19,668 bases of DNA from Brevundimonas sp. UBA2388 (lineage in GTDB: Bacteria > Pseudomonadota > Alphaproteobacteria > Caulobacterales > Caulobacteraceae). The stretch is from assembly GCA_002343425.1 (NCBI GenBank), contig DDSO01000114.1, positions 6,569 through 26,236 of the forward strand, read 5' to 3'. This document shows positions 4,947-14,661 of the stretch, in pieces (the first letter of the stretch is position 1; each line of letters starts with the position of its first letter). A program made the translations under genes and the position numbers. A model generated the notes under the pieces. It ran no database searches. It was not told where the DNA came from and saw nothing but the letters and a program-made list of their open reading frames with translations.

Positions 4947-7181
4947 ATGAAACTCGGACTTCTGCTCGGCGCTGCGCTTGCGCCGCTCGCCTTTGCCGGC
5001 GCCGCCTTCGCCCAGTCGGGTCAGGACGCCGCGCCGCAAGGACCGGTCTCGTCGCTGGACGAGGTGATCGTCACCGGCGAGCCGGTGATGCGCAACCGCA
5101 CTGACGACGTGGTCTCGACCCTGTCCTACGACCTCGAGTTCTTCCAGCGCTTCGAGCCCCTGACCGTGGGTGACGCCCTCAAGCGCGTCCCGAGCGTGAC
5201 CTTCCTGTCGGACGTGCTGGAATCCGATGGCGTGCGCCTGCGCGGTCTCGATCCCGGCTACACCCAGATCCTGATCAACGGCGAGCGGGTGCCCGGCGGC
5301 GAGGCTGACCGTTCCTTCTTCGTCGACCGCATCCCGGCCGAACTGATCGACCGTGTCGAGGTGGTCCGTTCGTCCTCGGCCAACCGTTCGGGTGACGCCC
5401 TGGCCGGGACCATCAACATCGTCCTGCGCGATGCGCTCGCCCTGGATGGCGGCTACATCCGTGCGGGCGCCCTGCTGTTCCCGGACGATGAAGTCGGGAC
5501 CACCTTCGGGGCCGTCTACGGCGGCGAGGTCGGACCGGGTCGACTGCTGGTCGGCGCCAGTGTCCAGGACCGCCGCAATCCGAAGCTGAAGTACAGCCAG
5601 CGCTTCGATGAGCCGGGCGGCACCCTGGACAACACCGAAGTCCAGACTGATGTCCGCGACGGCACCGACTACTCCTTCAACGCCGCCTATGAGGTCGAGG
5701 TCGGAGGCGGGACCCTGGATCTGTCCGGCGTCTTCGTCCGCACCGAACGCCTGCAAGATGAGGATTCGATCGAATACCGCAGCGGCATCGAGACCAATGC
5801 GAACATCCTGTCGATCAACGACAACGACGTCGACATCCAGACGGACAATCTGGCCCTGCGCGCCCGCTATGAGCGCGACATGCTGGGTGGCGAGACCCGG
5901 ATCAAGCTCGCCTATGCCGCCTTCGACGACGAACAGTCCGAGTTCGAAAACGAGGCCGAATACCTGCGTGACGGCCTGCCCTTCCCCGATGAGGACCGCT
6001 ACACGGCCGAGCTCGAGTTCCGCGACCTGCGGGACGAGGAGATGTCGTTCGCCGTTGAACACAGCCGGCCTGTCGGCGACGACGTCGAGATGGAGTTCGG
6101 CCTCCAGGCGGTCAGCAAGGAGCGCGACTCGACCACCGTGGTGGCCGACCGCGTGCGGTTCAACATTCCGAACGCCCCGACCCCGCGCCCGGCCCAGCCG
6201 CCGTTCGTGTTCAACACCAACAACTACGTCATCGAAGAGACGCGGTTCGACCCCTATGTAATGTTCTCGGGCGAGGCCGGCGCCCTGAAGTGGGAAGCCG
6301 GCCTGCGCTATGAGGCCACCGACACCACCATCGCCGGCATCGACAACGATTTCGCCGTCCTGCTGCCCTCGGCCAGCCTGCGCTACCGCCTTTCGGCCTC
6401 GGATCGCCTGACGCTGTCGGTCGCCCGCACCGTCCGCCGCCCCGATTTCGACGATCTGGCCCCGGTGACCCTGGAAGAGGAACGGGGCGACAACGATTTC
6501 CGCGGCAATCCGCTGCTCGAGCCGGAAACGGCCTGGGGCGTGGACCTCGGCTTCGAGCGTCGTCTGGGCCGCCGTGGCGTGGTCGGCATCAACGCCTTCT
6601 ATCGCGACGTCACCGACCTGATCGAGGACGTCAACACCGGCCTGCAGGGCAGCGGGGGTGCCGGCACCTTCATCGAGTCGATCGACAATGTCGGCGACGG
6701 CCAGGTCTATGGCGTCGAGTTCGACCTCTCCACACCGCTGGACTTCATCGGCATGGAGTCGACGGGCGTGTTCCTGAACGCCTCCTGGCTGGACAGCACG
6801 GTCGAGGACGTTCTCGGTGAGCGCCGTTTCAACAGCCAGTCGGACTATGTCTACAACTTCGGCTTCACCCACGACATTCCGACCTGGGGACTCGCCTTCG
6901 GCGCCACCTACCGCAAACAGGCCGACGCTTTCGAACGCGTCTATGCGGAAGAGATCGTGACCTCGTACGGCGCCGATCTGGAAGTGTTCATCGAGAAGCG
7001 GATTTTCTCGAACACCGTCATCCGCCTGACCGGCTCCAACCTGCTCGACAGCTCGAAGGACGAGGTGTTCGACAAGTTCGGCGATCAGGCCGATCAGATC
7101 GCCCGGGACTACGACGAGTACGAACTGGAAACCGAGAGCGCCGGACCGGTCTATCAGCTGGTGATGCGCGTCGCCTTCTGA
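4947..7181 (+). CDS. TonB-dependent outer-membrane receptor, phytase-linked
   Basis: The 744-residue protein begins with a Sec signal peptide (cleavage likely after A22, in AFA-QSG). A TonB box, DEVIVTG, follows at residues 38-44. The plug domain (about 45-165) includes the typical LKRVPSVTF, VRLRGLDPGYTQILINGERV and RVEVVRSSSANRSGDALAGTINIVL segments. The remainder is a 22-strand beta-barrel ending in the C-terminal aromatic residue (VMRVAF). Such receptors import scarce substrates through the outer membrane using TonB-ExbBD energy. Divergent linkage to a beta-propeller phytase suggests phytate or its inositol-phosphate products as substrate, though this is context inference. A GGGGA about 10 nt before the ATG is the only ribosome-binding candidate. 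A strong hairpin follows the stop. Confidence 0.93.
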   Translation: MKLGLLLGAALAPLAFAGAAFAQSGQDAAPQGPVSSLDEVIVTGEPVMRNRTDDVVSTLSYDLEFFQRFEPLTVGDALKRVPSVTFLSDVLESDGVRLRGLDPGYTQILINGERVPGGEADRSFFVDRIPAELIDRVEVVRSSSANRSGDALAGTINIVLRDALALDGGYIRAGALLFPDDEVGTTFGAVYGGEVGPGRLLVGASVQDRRNPKLKYSQRFDEPGGTLDNTEVQTDVRDGTDYSFNAAYEVEVGGGTLDLSGVFVRTERLQDEDSIEYRSGIETNANILSINDNDVDIQTDNLALRARYERDMLGGETRIKLAYAAFDDEQSEFENEAEYLRDGLPFPDEDRYTAELEFRDLRDEEMSFAVEHSRPVGDDVEMEFGLQAVSKERDSTTVVADRVRFNIPNAPTPRPAQPPFVFNTNNYVIEETRFDPYVMFSGEAGALKWEAGLRYEATDTTIAGIDNDFAVLLPSASLRYRLSASDRLTLSVARTVRRPDFDDLAPVTLEEERGDNDFRGNPLLEPETAWGVDLGFERRLGRRGVVGINAFYRDVTDLIEDVNTGLQGSGGAGTFIESIDNVGDGQVYGVEFDLSTPLDFIGMESTGVFLNASWLDSTVEDVLGERRFNSQSDYVYNFGFTHDIPTWGLAFGATYRKQADAFERVYAEEIVTSYGADLEVFIEKRIFSNTVIRLTGSNLLDSSKDEVFDKFGDQADQIARDYDEYELETESAGPVYQLVMRVAF

Positions 7182-7206
7182 GCCAACTCGCGCCGGTGAG
7201 TGATGA

Positions 7207-7237
7207 GGGGCCGGGCGGCGACGCCCGGCCCCATTTC
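7207..7237 (+). terminator. Strong GC hairpin terminator after the TonB receptor
   Basis: An 11-bp perfect stem, GGGGCCGGGCG (7207-7217) with CGCCCGGCCCC (7222-7232), closes a GCGA tetraloop of the stable GNRA type. The downstream T-run is short (ATTTCG). It begins 26 nt after the receptor stop codon and 160 nt before the histidine kinase start, so it separates the two transcription units. Confidence 0.75.
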
Positions 7238-7391
7238 GTGGCGCCGTCCCGATCCGGCACGACGACGCTGGACGGCGCGTCCAAGCCCGGCTAGGTCGCC
7301 TTCGGGGCGAAAGCGGGCCGGTTCGGTTCGCCGTTTGCAAGGTGTCTCCCGGACAGGCGCGCGTGGCGCCAGAACGGGACAGTCGGGTCGC

Positions 7392-9179
7392 ATGTTTCTC
7401 GAAGGCCAGGTGAACTGGATGTGGGTGTTGGGGGCGGTCGCCGCCGTGGGCTGGATCGTGGGCCTCGTCGCCCTGTGGTTCGCCTTCCGCAACGGTACGC
7501 GTCACGTCAGCACGTCGGATCAGCTCGATCTGGTCCAGCGCGTCGCCGAAGATTCCCAGAAGCGCCTGTTCGAAACCCTGAACGCCATTCCCGTCGCCCT
7601 GGTCGAGACCGACCTGCAGGGCAAATTCGTCTTCGCCAACCGCGCCGCCCACCAGCTGCTCGGCCGCAAGGACGCCGAACTGATCGGCCTGCGTTTCCAC
7701 TCGGCCACCTGGGGCATCACCTTCCCAGACGGCCGGCCCGTGCCGCCGGACCTTCTGCCCAGCGCCCGCGCCCTGCGCGGCCAGACGGTGCGGGGCTTCC
7801 AGCATCTGCTGGCCAACCCCGCCTCGCGCCGCAAGATGCTGGTCTCGGTCACGGCCATGCCGATCGAGAATGAACTGGGCCAGATCACGGGATCGACCGC
7901 CGCCATCGTCGAGACCGAAGGCCTGCAAATGCCCGAAGCCCTGATGGCCGAGCCTGTCGCGGGGCCGTCCGACGACCTGACCCGCCGGGTCTTCGACGCC
8001 GCCTCCAGCGCCCTGATCGTGGTCGGCGCCGACGGCCGGGTCCGCGAAGCCAACCGCACGGCCCTGCTGGTGCTGGGCCGCCCGGAGGCTGAAGGCGACT
8101 TTTCCGACCTGTTCCTGGCCGAGGAAGAGCGCGTCGAGGGCCGCCAGGCCCTGCGCGCCGCCCTTGCGGCTCCGGCTGGCGAGGCCGAGCCCTTCGTCTC
8201 GCGCAACGGCGCGGAGGACGGCATCCGCTGGTCCATGCTGCCCCTGACCGACGCCGACGGCCGCGTCGACGCCCTGCTGCTGGCCGGCGAACGCGCTGAT
8301 CCGGCCCGGACCGCCGAACCGGTCGTCGTGGCGACGGAGGGCGCGCCTGAGGAAGGCTCCGACGAAACCCTCGCCCTGCGTGAAGCCGCCGAAGAAGCGC
8401 GCCGTCAGGCTGAGGAAGCGATCGCCGCCGCGGCCGCCGCTCGCGAGGAAGCGCAGGCCGCCTGGGCCGCCGCGCGCAAGGCTGAAGAGGACGCCGAGGC
8501 CGAGCTGGCCGGAGGTCGCCGGATGGAAAGCGTCGGCCGTCTGACCGGCGGACTGGCGCATGATTTCAACGCCCTGCTCGGCGTGATGACCGGTGCGCTC
8601 GACATGATGCTGCGTCAGGCCGACGATCCCGCACGGGTGCGCCGCATCGGTCAGGCCGCCCTGGCCGCCGGACAGCGGGGCGAACTTCTGACCCGGCGCC
8701 TGACCGCCTTTTCGCAGGGCGATGACGAACCGGTGCTGCGCGTCCTCGACGCCGGGGTCCTGCTGCGCGGCATGGAAACGCGTCTGCGCGCCCTCGGCGG
8801 ACCGGGTGTCGACCTGATGATCGAAGGACCGTCCGGGGAAGCCCCTGTCCGTCTCGATCCCGTCGCCTTCGAGGGCGCGGTCCGCGGCCTGACCCAGAAC
8901 GCCATCGACGCCGTCGCCGGCCGGGGATCGGTCGCGGTGCGGCTGGAGACCATGCTGGAGGGCGGGGTGCGTCTGAGCGTGCGGGACAGCGGCCCGGGCA
9001 TGGATCGCGATCTGGCCGCCCGCGCGGTCGAGCCCTTCTTCACCACCCGCGAGGGCGCGGCGGGTCTGGGTCTGTCCCAGGCCTATGCCTTCGCCCGGCA
9101 GTCGGGCGGCGTCCTGTCGATCGACAGCGCGCCCGGCGAGGGCGCCGAGGTCTCGATCACCCTTCCAAACGCCGCCTGA
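7392..9179 (+). CDS. PAS-domain sensor histidine kinase (orphan)
   Basis: The 595-residue protein has one N-terminal membrane span (about 10-32) and a PAS domain (about 58-175, with VALVETDLQGKFVFANRAA). A second PAS domain follows (about 197-300, with ALIVVGADGRVREANRTALLVLG), then an Ala/Glu-rich coiled coil (about 322-375). The DHp helix has the phospho-acceptor His390 in GGLAHDFNALLG. The HATPase domain has the N-box QNAID (N503), G1 DSGPGM (D532), F-box FFTT and G2 GLGLS (558-562). All catalytic motifs are intact, so it should autophosphorylate. No receiver domain or response regulator is adjacent, so its partner is elsewhere. An in-frame ATG at 7419 has a better ribosome-binding site (AGGTGA, 5 nt away) and may be the true start. 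The membrane span begins right there. Confidence 0.9.
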   Translation: MFLEGQVNWMWVLGAVAAVGWIVGLVALWFAFRNGTRHVSTSDQLDLVQRVAEDSQKRLFETLNAIPVALVETDLQGKFVFANRAAHQLLGRKDAELIGLRFHSATWGITFPDGRPVPPDLLPSARALRGQTVRGFQHLLANPASRRKMLVSVTAMPIENELGQITGSTAAIVETEGLQMPEALMAEPVAGPSDDLTRRVFDAASSALIVVGADGRVREANRTALLVLGRPEAEGDFSDLFLAEEERVEGRQALRAALAAPAGEAEPFVSRNGAEDGIRWSMLPLTDADGRVDALLLAGERADPARTAEPVVVATEGAPEEGSDETLALREAAEEARRQAEEAIAAAAAAREEAQAAWAAARKAEEDAEAELAGGRRMESVGRLTGGLAHDFNALLGVMTGALDMMLRQADDPARVRRIGQAALAAGQRGELLTRRLTAFSQGDDEPVLRVLDAGVLLRGMETRLRALGGPGVDLMIEGPSGEAPVRLDPVAFEGAVRGLTQNAIDAVAGRGSVAVRLETMLEGGVRLSVRDSGPGMDRDLAARAVEPFFTTREGAAGLGLSQAYAFARQSGGVLSIDSAPGEGAEVSITLPNAA

Positions 9180-9244
9180 GCCGCCGCCTTTCACCGTTCG
9201 CCAGCCCGGCGTATGGTGGTTAACGCGGGGGCGGGAGGTTCAAT

Positions 9245-9736
9245 ATGAAGCTGTTGCGATTCATCGTGGTGCTGGCGGTCATCGGCTACGCCGGCTGGCT
9301 GGCCTGGCCGTTCATCTCTCCCTTCCTCGAAGGCGCCGGGCCCGATGTGGCTGCATCGCGCATGGGCGCCGAGGCCGGGTCGGGCGGAGACCTGTTCGGC
9401 TTCCTGCCGGCCTGGACCCTGTGGGCCGGCGCGGTCGTCCTCTATCTGGTCGCCGCCGTGCTGCTGGGCTCGGGCAACCCCCGGGCGGCCGTGGCCTATT
9501 TCCTCGGCTTCATCGCCGACGCCGTCCTGAGGCTGGCGCTCGACCAGCAGGGTGGAGGCGATGTCGCCGCCCGCTCCGGCGGCCCCACCTCCATGGCGGC
9601 GCCCGAGGCCATGGGCGGCCTGCCGGTCGATCCGGTCTGGCTGGTGCTCGGCGCGGTCTTCCTGCTGGGCGTGCTGGTGGTCATCGCCAGCCGCCGCATC
9701 CGCCGCAAGCGCGAAGCGGGCCAGCTGAATTTCTGA
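9245..9736 (+). CDS. Hypothetical inner-membrane protein
   Basis: The 163-residue protein has an N-terminal span (about 4-26) and hydrophobic stretches at about 55-75, 81-98 and 129-149. A Gly/Ala-rich linker (101-128) separates the last two, and the tail is basic (SRRIRRKREAGQ). Positive residues at the C-terminus favour a cytoplasmic tail. The sequence GGGAGG lies a few nt upstream of the ATG and marks a good ribosome-binding site. It lies 65 nt after the kinase gene and 117 nt before lpdA on the same strand, so it may be cotranscribed with either. I do not recognise the family and infer no function. Confidence 0.8.
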   Translation: MKLLRFIVVLAVIGYAGWLAWPFISPFLEGAGPDVAASRMGAEAGSGGDLFGFLPAWTLWAGAVVLYLVAAVLLGSGNPRAAVAYFLGFIADAVLRLALDQQGGGDVAARSGGPTSMAAPEAMGGLPVDPVWLVLGAVFLLGVLVVIASRRIRRKREAGQLNF

Positions 9737-9853
9737 TCACCGACTGCGGATTGGCCGTGCGGCTTCCTATATGCGGGCTGACGGTTGACCCCTGCGGGCG
9801 GGCCGTTAGGTTCCGCGCGCCTTTCCGCGCCCACGACAGACCCGAGAGATTCC

Positions 9854-11265
<1,412 letters not shown>

Positions 11266-11269
<4 letters not shown>

Positions 11270-12267
11270 ACGCCCGGAAGCTCCAGCGCCCGCGTCGACT
11301 GACGGCGCAATCCGGCGAAGGTCACCGTGTCATTGGGGAAGTCGAGCGTGACGTCCCTGAACCGGCCGAGCAGGTCGGCGCCGATCAGCAGGGCCGGCCG
11401 TTCGCTGATGCCCAGGGTCCGGAAACAGTGCAGGTCGGCGAACAGCATGGGGGTGGCCCCCAGGCGGTTCGCGCCCAGCCGCAGGTCATCGACCTGGGCC
11501 AGATCGGCGCTCAGGCTCTGGCCCGTCACGCCATAGATGGGCACCGCTCGCGACAGACGCCCGCCGTCCCGCCGCCGCGCCGCGATCGCCCGCCGAAGCG
11601 CCAGATTGCCGATGGAATACTGGGCGCCGCTGTCGATGAAGGCGATCGTGGGCTGACCATCGACGGTCACCTGCGTCAGCATCATCTGGCCGAAGCGGCC
11701 GGTCGTCGCCCGCAGTCCCTGCCGGCGAATCCGCGAGCCGGTCTGCATGTCGCCGCCCATGACGATGGCGACGCCGCGGATTGTGAGGCTGGCCGCGCGC
11801 CGCACGACGTCAAACTGCAGCTTGAACCGTCCCAGTACGTCGAGACCGATCAAGCCGTCCGCGCCCAGCTGGTCGCGCTCGAATACGGGGCAGGTGAGGT
11901 CGCGGAAACCCAGTCCGCTGAGCTGCAGCCGGCTGACGCCGACGCTGCGGGTGATCCGGGCTTCCGTAATGCCGTGCACCAGCACCGGCTGGAGCGGCGG
12001 CAACGCCAGCTGGTCCGCAAGCGTATCGGCGATGGACGTCGTTCCGGCGCCCGTGTCGATCACGAAGGTGAAGGGACCGCGGTTGTTGATGAAGACCGCG
12101 GCACCCACCCGGGTGAAGAGATTGGCCAGCAGCTGGATCGGCTGTATCTCGCCCTCGGGCTCCGGCGCAGCGTCCTGGGCTGCGGCGGGCCAGGCGGCGC
12201 CCACGCCGACGGCCGCGGTCAGGCCGGCGATCAGACCGCGACGGTCAAGGCCCTGAATATCACTCAC
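11266..12267 (-). CDS. Tat-exported two-domain retropepsin-like aspartyl protease
   Basis: The protein carries two aspartyl-protease half-domains in one chain. FVIDTGAGTTSI is the first, with the downstream GADGLIGLDVL flap/psi-loop region. AFIDSGAQYSIG is the second, with LLIGADLLGRF. Retropepsin-like enzymes normally dimerise to bring two D-T/S-G motifs together; here one chain supplies both, as in pepsin. The N-terminus holds a twin-arginine signal, DRRGLIAG followed by a hydrophobic segment and AxA site (WPAAAQ), so it is likely exported folded by Tat. The GTG at 12267 (333 residues), preceded by GGGAGG, gives a normal Tat signal length. GTG at 12303 is an alternative. An ATG at 12390 would overlap xerC by 50 nt and is less likely. 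It is last in the talC-DUF484-xerC run. Its substrate is unknown. Confidence 0.82.
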
Positions 12268-12340
12268 GCCCAGCGCCGCCTCCCAAGCGGTTTTGAGCTT
12301 CACTGTACCCCGTTCAGAGAAGCTGACCAGCCCGCGGCTT

Positions 12341-13273
12341 TCAACGCCTCGGGTGGGCGGCGGAATATTCGTCCAACAGCCTGTGGGCATCGACGGCGGT
12401 ATATTTCTGGGTCGTCGACAGGCTGGCGTGGCCCAGCAGTTCCTGAATCGAACGCAGGTCGGCTCCGGCGCCGAGAAGATGGGTGGCGAAGCTGTGACGC
12501 AGGGCGTGGGGCGTCGCCGTGGCGGGCAGGCCCAGCCGCCCGCGCAGCCGCTGGACCATGGCCTGAACGTGACGAGGCGTCAGCGGTCCGCCGCGACGGG
12601 CGCGGAACAGGGCGTCATCCGGCGCCTGGGGGAAGGGCAGGAGGGCCAGATAGCCGTCGACCGCCTCGCGGACCGCGGGCAGGACGGGGGTCAGCCGCGT
12701 CTTGCCACCCTTGCCGGTGATGCGCAGGGTCTCGGGCAGGGGGGCGTCGGACCGGATCAACGACAGCCCCTCCGATATCCGCAGGCCGCAGCCGTACAGC
12801 AGGGTCAGGACGGCCCGGTCCCTCGCGGCCTCCCAGGCCTCGGTGTCCGGATCTGCATCGGTCTCCTGCAGAAGGCCGCGGGCATGGTCCTCGCTGACGG
12901 GGCGGGGCAGGGACGGCTTGATCCGCGGGCCCCGCACAAGGGCCAGTTGCGGCGCCGGCGTGGCGCAGCGCCGGTCGAGGAAGCCGTGGAAGGCGCGGAT
13001 GGCCGACAGGGTCTGGCTGATCGATCTGGCGGCCAGTGGATGGTCACCCGATCGCCGCTCGGCCAGATGGGCGCGCACCTCGGCCGCGGTCACCGTCCCC
13101 AGATCGGCCAGCCGCTGCGGTCCACCCCGGTGCCGCTCCAGAAAGGCGAGATACAGCCGCCCGATGCGGCCGTAGGCTTCCAGCGTATTGGCGGCCAGCC
13201 GGCGTTCGTGGGCCAGATGCTCCAGCCATGCGGCGAGGGCTTCCCCGGCGCTCGTCAGTTGAGGATCGGCCAT
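12341..13273 (-). CDS. xerC: Tyrosine recombinase XerC
   Basis: The 310-residue recombinase has an N-terminal SAM-like core-binding domain (about 8-110) and a C-terminal catalytic domain. The catalytic set is complete: R165 (GLRISE), K188 (TGKGGK), H256 and R259 (HALRHSFATHLL), H282 (LGHASLSTTQ) and Y291 (KYT). XerC acts with XerD at dif to resolve chromosome dimers at division. Assignment to XerC rather than a mobile-element integrase rests on the upstream DUF484 gene, a conserved partner of xerC in proteobacteria, and on its place in a housekeeping operon. The ATG at 13273 overlaps the end of the DUF484 gene by 19 nt, which suggests translational coupling. Confidence 0.93.
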   Translation of the reverse strand: MADPQLTSAGEALAAWLEHLAHERRLAANTLEAYGRIGRLYLAFLERHRGGPQRLADLGTVTAAEVRAHLAERRSGDHPLAARSISQTLSAIRAFHGFLDRRCATPAPQLALVRGPRIKPSLPRPVSEDHARGLLQETDADPDTEAWEAARDRAVLTLLYGCGLRISEGLSLIRSDAPLPETLRITGKGGKTRLTPVLPAVREAVDGYLALLPFPQAPDDALFRARRGGPLTPRHVQAMVQRLRGRLGLPATATPHALRHSFATHLLGAGADLRSIQELLGHASLSTTQKYTAVDAHRLLDEYSAAHPRR

Positions 13274-13956
13274 CGCTCGGCTGTCCGTTCCACCACCCGG
13301 GCGATGAAGGCCACCAGTTCGCAGCCCATGGTCGGGGTGAAACCGTCCTCCTCGGGCGAACCGAAGGCGCAGATGGCGTGGCGCGCGGGCGCCTCCGCGC
13401 CGGGAAACTGCGGGGCCATGCGGATCAGGGCGACGGACTTCACCTCGGCCTCTGACGCGCCGAACAGGTTCAGGCCGTCAAAATTGGGCCCGAGCCAGGT
13501 CAGGCCGTGCTCGCCCAGCAGGGAATCGACGCCGCCGGCCTCGAGTCCGCGCCAGCCGAACGGCACCCCGCCGGGCTTCTCAAGGGCGATGGCCGCACCG
13601 GCCAGGCCGAACCGGCCCTGCGCCACCGCATCGAGACGGCGGGCCAGATCGGACGGGTTGCGCGCCTCCATCAGGTCCAGCGCCGCGACATGGGTCTGGG
13701 TCTGGGCGGCGAAATTGGCCCGGGCGATGGATTCAATGCGTTTGCGGGCGTCGGCCTCGCGCTCCGCGGCCTCCTCCAGCCTGGTCAGGGCGGCGCGGCC
13801 GAACTCGACCACATTGCGCCCGTGGGGCTTCAGCCCGATCTCTTCCAGCAGCGAGCGGTCGTCCAGCAGGATCTGGGCGTTGGCCTGCAGCCACGCACGG
13901 ATCTCCGGCCAGTGGGGCTCTTCCGGCTTGGTCGAGAGGTCAGGCGAAACGCTCAC
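13255..13956 (-). CDS. DUF484 family protein
   Basis: The 233-residue protein matches the DUF484 family (YigA-like). The N-terminus has EIRAWLQANAQILLDDRSLLEEIGL, the usual 'fL..np.ff..hp.ll..l' opening. A basic and Glu-rich coiled segment follows (about 57-85), then a GAF-like C-terminal half ending in FIARVVERTAERW. Its biochemical role is not established. Genes of this family commonly precede xerC in proteobacteria, as here, where the two overlap by 19 nt. It begins 21 nt after talC. Confidence 0.88.
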   Translation of the reverse strand: MSVSPDLSTKPEEPHWPEIRAWLQANAQILLDDRSLLEEIGLKPHGRNVVEFGRAALTRLEEAAEREADARKRIESIARANFAAQTQTHVAALDLMEARNPSDLARRLDAVAQGRFGLAGAAIALEKPGGVPFGWRGLEAGGVDSLLGEHGLTWLGPNFDGLNLFGASEAEVKSVALIRMAPQFPGAEAPARHAICAFGSPEEDGFTPTMGCELVAFIARVVERTAERWPILN

Positions 13957-13977
13957 AAACCTCTCCTCGAGGTCAAA

Positions 13978-14631
13978 CTACAGGATGGACTGACCCGTCT
14001 TGCCCCAGTCCGCCAGGAAGGCATCAAGCCCCTTGTCGGTTAACGGGTGCTTGACCAGGGCCTTGAAAACGTCGGCCGGGATGGTGGCGGCGTCCGCGCC
14101 GGCCACGGCGGCGGCGCTGACGTGCCCCGGATTGCGCAGGGACGCGGCCAGAATCTGCGTGTCGAAGCCGTGCACGTCGTACAGTACGCGGATTTCCTCC
14201 AGCAGACCGATGCCATCGGCGCCGTGGTCTTCCAGCCGGCCGACGAAGGGCGAGATGAAGGTCGCGCCGGCCTTGGCGGCCAGCATGGCCTGGGCGGCCG
14301 AGAAGCACAGGGTGACGTTGGTCCGGATCCCCTTGTCGGCGAAGGCCCGCGCCGCCCGCAGCCCGTCCCAGGTCAGGGGCAGTTTGACGACGACATTCGG
14401 TGCGATGGCGGCGAGCTTGTCGCCTTCCTTCACCATGGTCTCGAAATCGGTCGCCACGGCCTCGGCGGAGATCGGCCCCTCGACGAGGGCGCAAATCTCG
14501 GCGATGACCTCGGCGATGTTGCGACCGGATTTGGCGATCAGCGAGGGATTGGTGGTGACGCCGTCCACCATGCCGGTGGGGACCATGTCCTTGATGACGG
14601 CGACGTCGGCTGTGTCGAGAAAGAGTTTCAT
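13978..14631 (-). CDS. tal: Transaldolase / fructose-6-phosphate aldolase-like protein
   Basis: The 217-residue protein is a small single-domain transaldolase of the TalC/FSA class. It has [10 protein letters not shown] at the N-terminus, the TTNPSL motif (26-31), the Schiff-base lysine K83 in [10 protein letters not shown], and TNVTLCFS (104-111). The barrel end includes [11 protein letters not shown] (127-137) and ASLRNP. This class either transfers dihydroxyacetone units in the pentose phosphate pathway or acts as a fructose-6-phosphate aldolase. The sequence alone does not tell which without a check of active-site Phe/Tyr positions. The ATG is preceded by GAGAGA. The gene heads a minus-strand run with DUF484, xerC and the aspartyl protease, and its start lies only 30 bp from the priA start. 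Confidence 0.94.
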   Translation of the reverse strand: MKLFLDTADVAVIKDMVPTGMVDGVTTNPSLIAKSGRNIAEVIAEICALVEGPISAEAVATDFETMVKEGDKLAAIAPNVVVKLPLTWDGLRAARAFADKGIRTNVTLCFSAAQAMLAAKAGATFISPFVGRLEDHGADGIGLLEEIRVLYDVHGFDTQILAASLRNPGHVSAAAVAGADAATIPADVFKALVKHPLTDKGLDAFLADWGKTGQSIL

Positions 14632-14661
14632 GTCGGTCTCTCTAGCGGAGCGCGAAGGGCG

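Noticed and set aside
7200..7391. N-terminal extension of the histidine kinase from a GTG at 7200
   Set aside because: The extra 64 residues are Arg/Pro/Ser-rich, are encoded partly by the terminator hairpin of the receptor gene, and precede the natural membrane-span start.
4941..9194. A 4.25-kb open frame on the minus strand, antisense to the TonB receptor and histidine kinase
   Set aside because: It runs through two well-supported plus-strand genes, the intergenic region and a terminator hairpin. The translation is low-complexity Gly/Asp/Val/Ala/Arg-rich with no recognisable domain. Stop-free antisense frames are common in GC-rich coding DNA.
12341..13273. The tyrosine recombinase as integrase of a mobile element linked to the tRNA-Gly repeat
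   Set aside because: It is 12 kb away, overlaps a DUF484 gene and sits in a housekeeping gene run. These are marks of chromosomal XerC.
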